A stretch of 15,836 bases of DNA from Candidatus Binatia bacterium (GTDB lineage: Bacteria > Desulfobacterota_B > Binatia > UBA9968), in assembly GCA_025922795.1 (NCBI GenBank), contig JAICHC010000007.1:1-15836 (forward strand), written 5' to 3'. The position numbers were made by a program, and so were the translations under genes. This document shows, piece after piece, positions 14,887-15,836 of the stretch (its first letter is position 1; each line of letters opens with the position of its first letter). The notes beneath the pieces are model-generated. The model was not told the DNA's origin and searched no databases. It saw nothing but the letters and a program-made list of their open reading frames with translations.

Positions 14887-15297
14887 ATGCTGGGTCGTTT
14901 AATTTTGCTGTTCACCATCGTGCCGCTGGCCGAGCTTTACGTCCTGATCAAGATCGGCAATCATATCGGCGGCTTCAACACGGTACTTTTCGTGTTCCTC
15001 ACCGCCGTTCTGGGAGCTTTCCTGGCGCGTCTGCAAGGTTTGCGCACTCTGCAGCAAATTCGCTTGAGCCTGTCGCAGGGCCAAATTCCGGCGGAGGAAA
15101 TGATCGATGGCGTGCTGATTCTCGCCGGCGGCATTCTATTGTTCACGCCCGGTGTGCTGACCGACCTCTTCGCGCTGGTATTGCTGTTTCCCTGGACGCG
15201 GACGCACTTCAAGCGCTGGCTGCGGCGCCGTTTCGACCGCATGGTGGCGTCAGGCAATGTCCGGCTTCACTATCGCGGCGGCGGCTCTGAAATCTAA
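14887..15297 (+). CDS. fxsA: FxsA family membrane protein
   Basis: A 136-residue cytoplasmic membrane protein of the FxsA family, named for an E. coli protein whose overproduction relieves exclusion of phage T7 by the F plasmid. Hydrophobic segments lie at about residues 4-22, 30-48 and 74-101, followed by a strongly basic cytoplasmic tail (KRWLRRRFDR). The motifs are PLAELYVLIKIG near the N-terminus, the GAFLARLQGLRTL loop, and LLFTPGVLTDLFALVLLFPWTR, all typical. The tail is shorter than in E. coli FxsA. The leader is AT-rich with a weak AAGAG site. Its normal cellular role is not established. It is convergent with the - strand exporter gene, with 70 bp between the stops and no clear terminator. 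Confidence 0.9.
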   Translation: MLGRLILLFTIVPLAELYVLIKIGNHIGGFNTVLFVFLTAVLGAFLARLQGLRTLQQIRLSLSQGQIPAEEMIDGVLILAGGILLFTPGVLTDLFALVLLFPWTRTHFKRWLRRRFDRMVASGNVRLHYRGGGSEI

Positions 15298-15367
15298 TGT
15301 TGCGGTCCGATGCCGTGCTTGGCGCGCGCGTAATCGCACCGCTGGCGTTCAGTTGGCGGCGCGACCG

Positions 15368-15836
15368 TCAATGTCCGAGGGGCTCCCCTTTGACGTTCGT
15401 GTCCAGAATGATCCCGCGGGCCACCAGGATCGGCTTGGCTGCTTCCCGCAGACCGGGCAATCGCCTGGCGAAAACGATTCCGGCGATGACACAAAACCCG
15501 CCCCCGATCGCGACGACCATGGGAGCACCCACTTCGTCGGCGGCCGATCCGGCCAGCAAGCTGCCGAGTGGCGCCATCCCGACCAGCATCATCGTGAACA
15601 GGCTCATCACCCTGCCGCGCATCTGGTTATCGGCCAGGGTTTGCAGCGCCGTATTGCTTGCGGCGATCAAGACCATCCAGCCATAGCCCACCGCCACGAG
15701 AAGCAGCAATGTAAGCCAAAACACGTGGGAGAGCGTGAAACAAATGAGGCCCGCGCCGAATTCCACGGTGGCGAAAGCAATCACCCGGCCTAGTCCGATG
15801 ATATTTTTTCTTTGCGCGAGAAACAGCGCACCGACA
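15368..15836 (-). CDS. MFS transporter, C-terminal part (cut by window edge)
   Basis: The stop codon lies at 15370-15368 and the reading frame stays open to the window edge, so the N-terminal part of the gene is outside. About 156 residues are visible. They hold four or five hydrophobic segments and the block LQTLADNQMRGRVMSLFTMMLVGMAPLGSLLAG, typical of MFS_3 / EntS-like exporters, where the D-x-x-RGRV loop joins two transmembrane helices. A GTG at 15784 could be mistaken for a start, but the preceding codons (VGALFLAQRKNIIGLGR) continue the family pattern, so the gene runs on. The substrate is unknown; efflux of a small molecule is usual for the group. Confidence 0.88.
   Translation of the reverse strand, partial: VGALFLAQRKNIIGLGRVIAFATVEFGAGLICFTLSHVFWLTLLLLVAVGYGWMVLIAASNTALQTLADNQMRGRVMSLFTMMLVGMAPLGSLLAGSAADEVGAPMVVAIGGGFCVIAGIVFARRLPGLREAAKPILVARGIILDTNVKGEPLGH

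Overview
The window is a GC-rich, densely packed bacterial chromosome segment with 19 protein-coding genes. Sixteen read on the + strand and three on the - strand. I see no rRNA, tRNA, CRISPR array, IS element or phage structural gene. The gene mix suggests an uncultured soil, sediment or groundwater lineage of the deltaproteobacterial / Binatota / Tectomicrobia / Rokubacteria kind: a branched-chain-type ABC importer, a family III CoA-transferase, two ACMSD-type amidohydrolases, cupin and hemerythrin proteins, and a good sigma-54 promoter. This placement is inference from content; no marker gene settles it.

Layout. 1-1410: a metal-dependent protein resembling the M29 aminopeptidase / NicX superfamily. 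1411-1615: a CGTG-rich palindromic element, then a sigma-70-like promoter. 1616-3638: leuC and leuD, the two subunits of isopropylmalate isomerase, 10 nt apart. 3852-4748: a small TFIIB-type zinc-ribbon protein and a class I methyltransferase that carries an export signal. 4839-9252: a complete five-gene ABC importer in the order substrate-binding protein, two permeases, two ATPases (livKHMGF type). 9484-9845: a compact self-contained unit made of a -24/-12 (sigma-54) promoter, a Shine-Dalgarno site, a 67-residue excisionase-type HTH gene and a strong intrinsic terminator. 9961-11633: a CoA-transferase and a hemerythrin-domain protein. 12487-11739 (- strand): a cupin followed by a small alpha/beta-barrel-like protein. 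12767-14836: two 326-residue amidohydrolases of the ACMSD family. 14887-15297: an FxsA-type membrane protein. 15836-15368 (- strand): the C-terminal part of an MFS exporter cut by the window edge.

How the genes may work together (inference). LeuCD is housekeeping leucine synthesis. The ABC importer, CoA-transferase, cupin, small barrel protein and paired amidohydrolases look like an uptake-and-catabolism neighbourhood for an organic acid or aromatic breakdown product: import, CoA activation, then decarboxylation or hydrolysis. The substrate cannot be read from the sequence.

Most of the window is recognisable protein families. The least ordinary items are the sigma-54-driven HTH micro-transcription unit, the methyltransferase with a signal peptide, the CGTG palindrome after the first gene, and the repeat-rich divergent region at 12488-12766.
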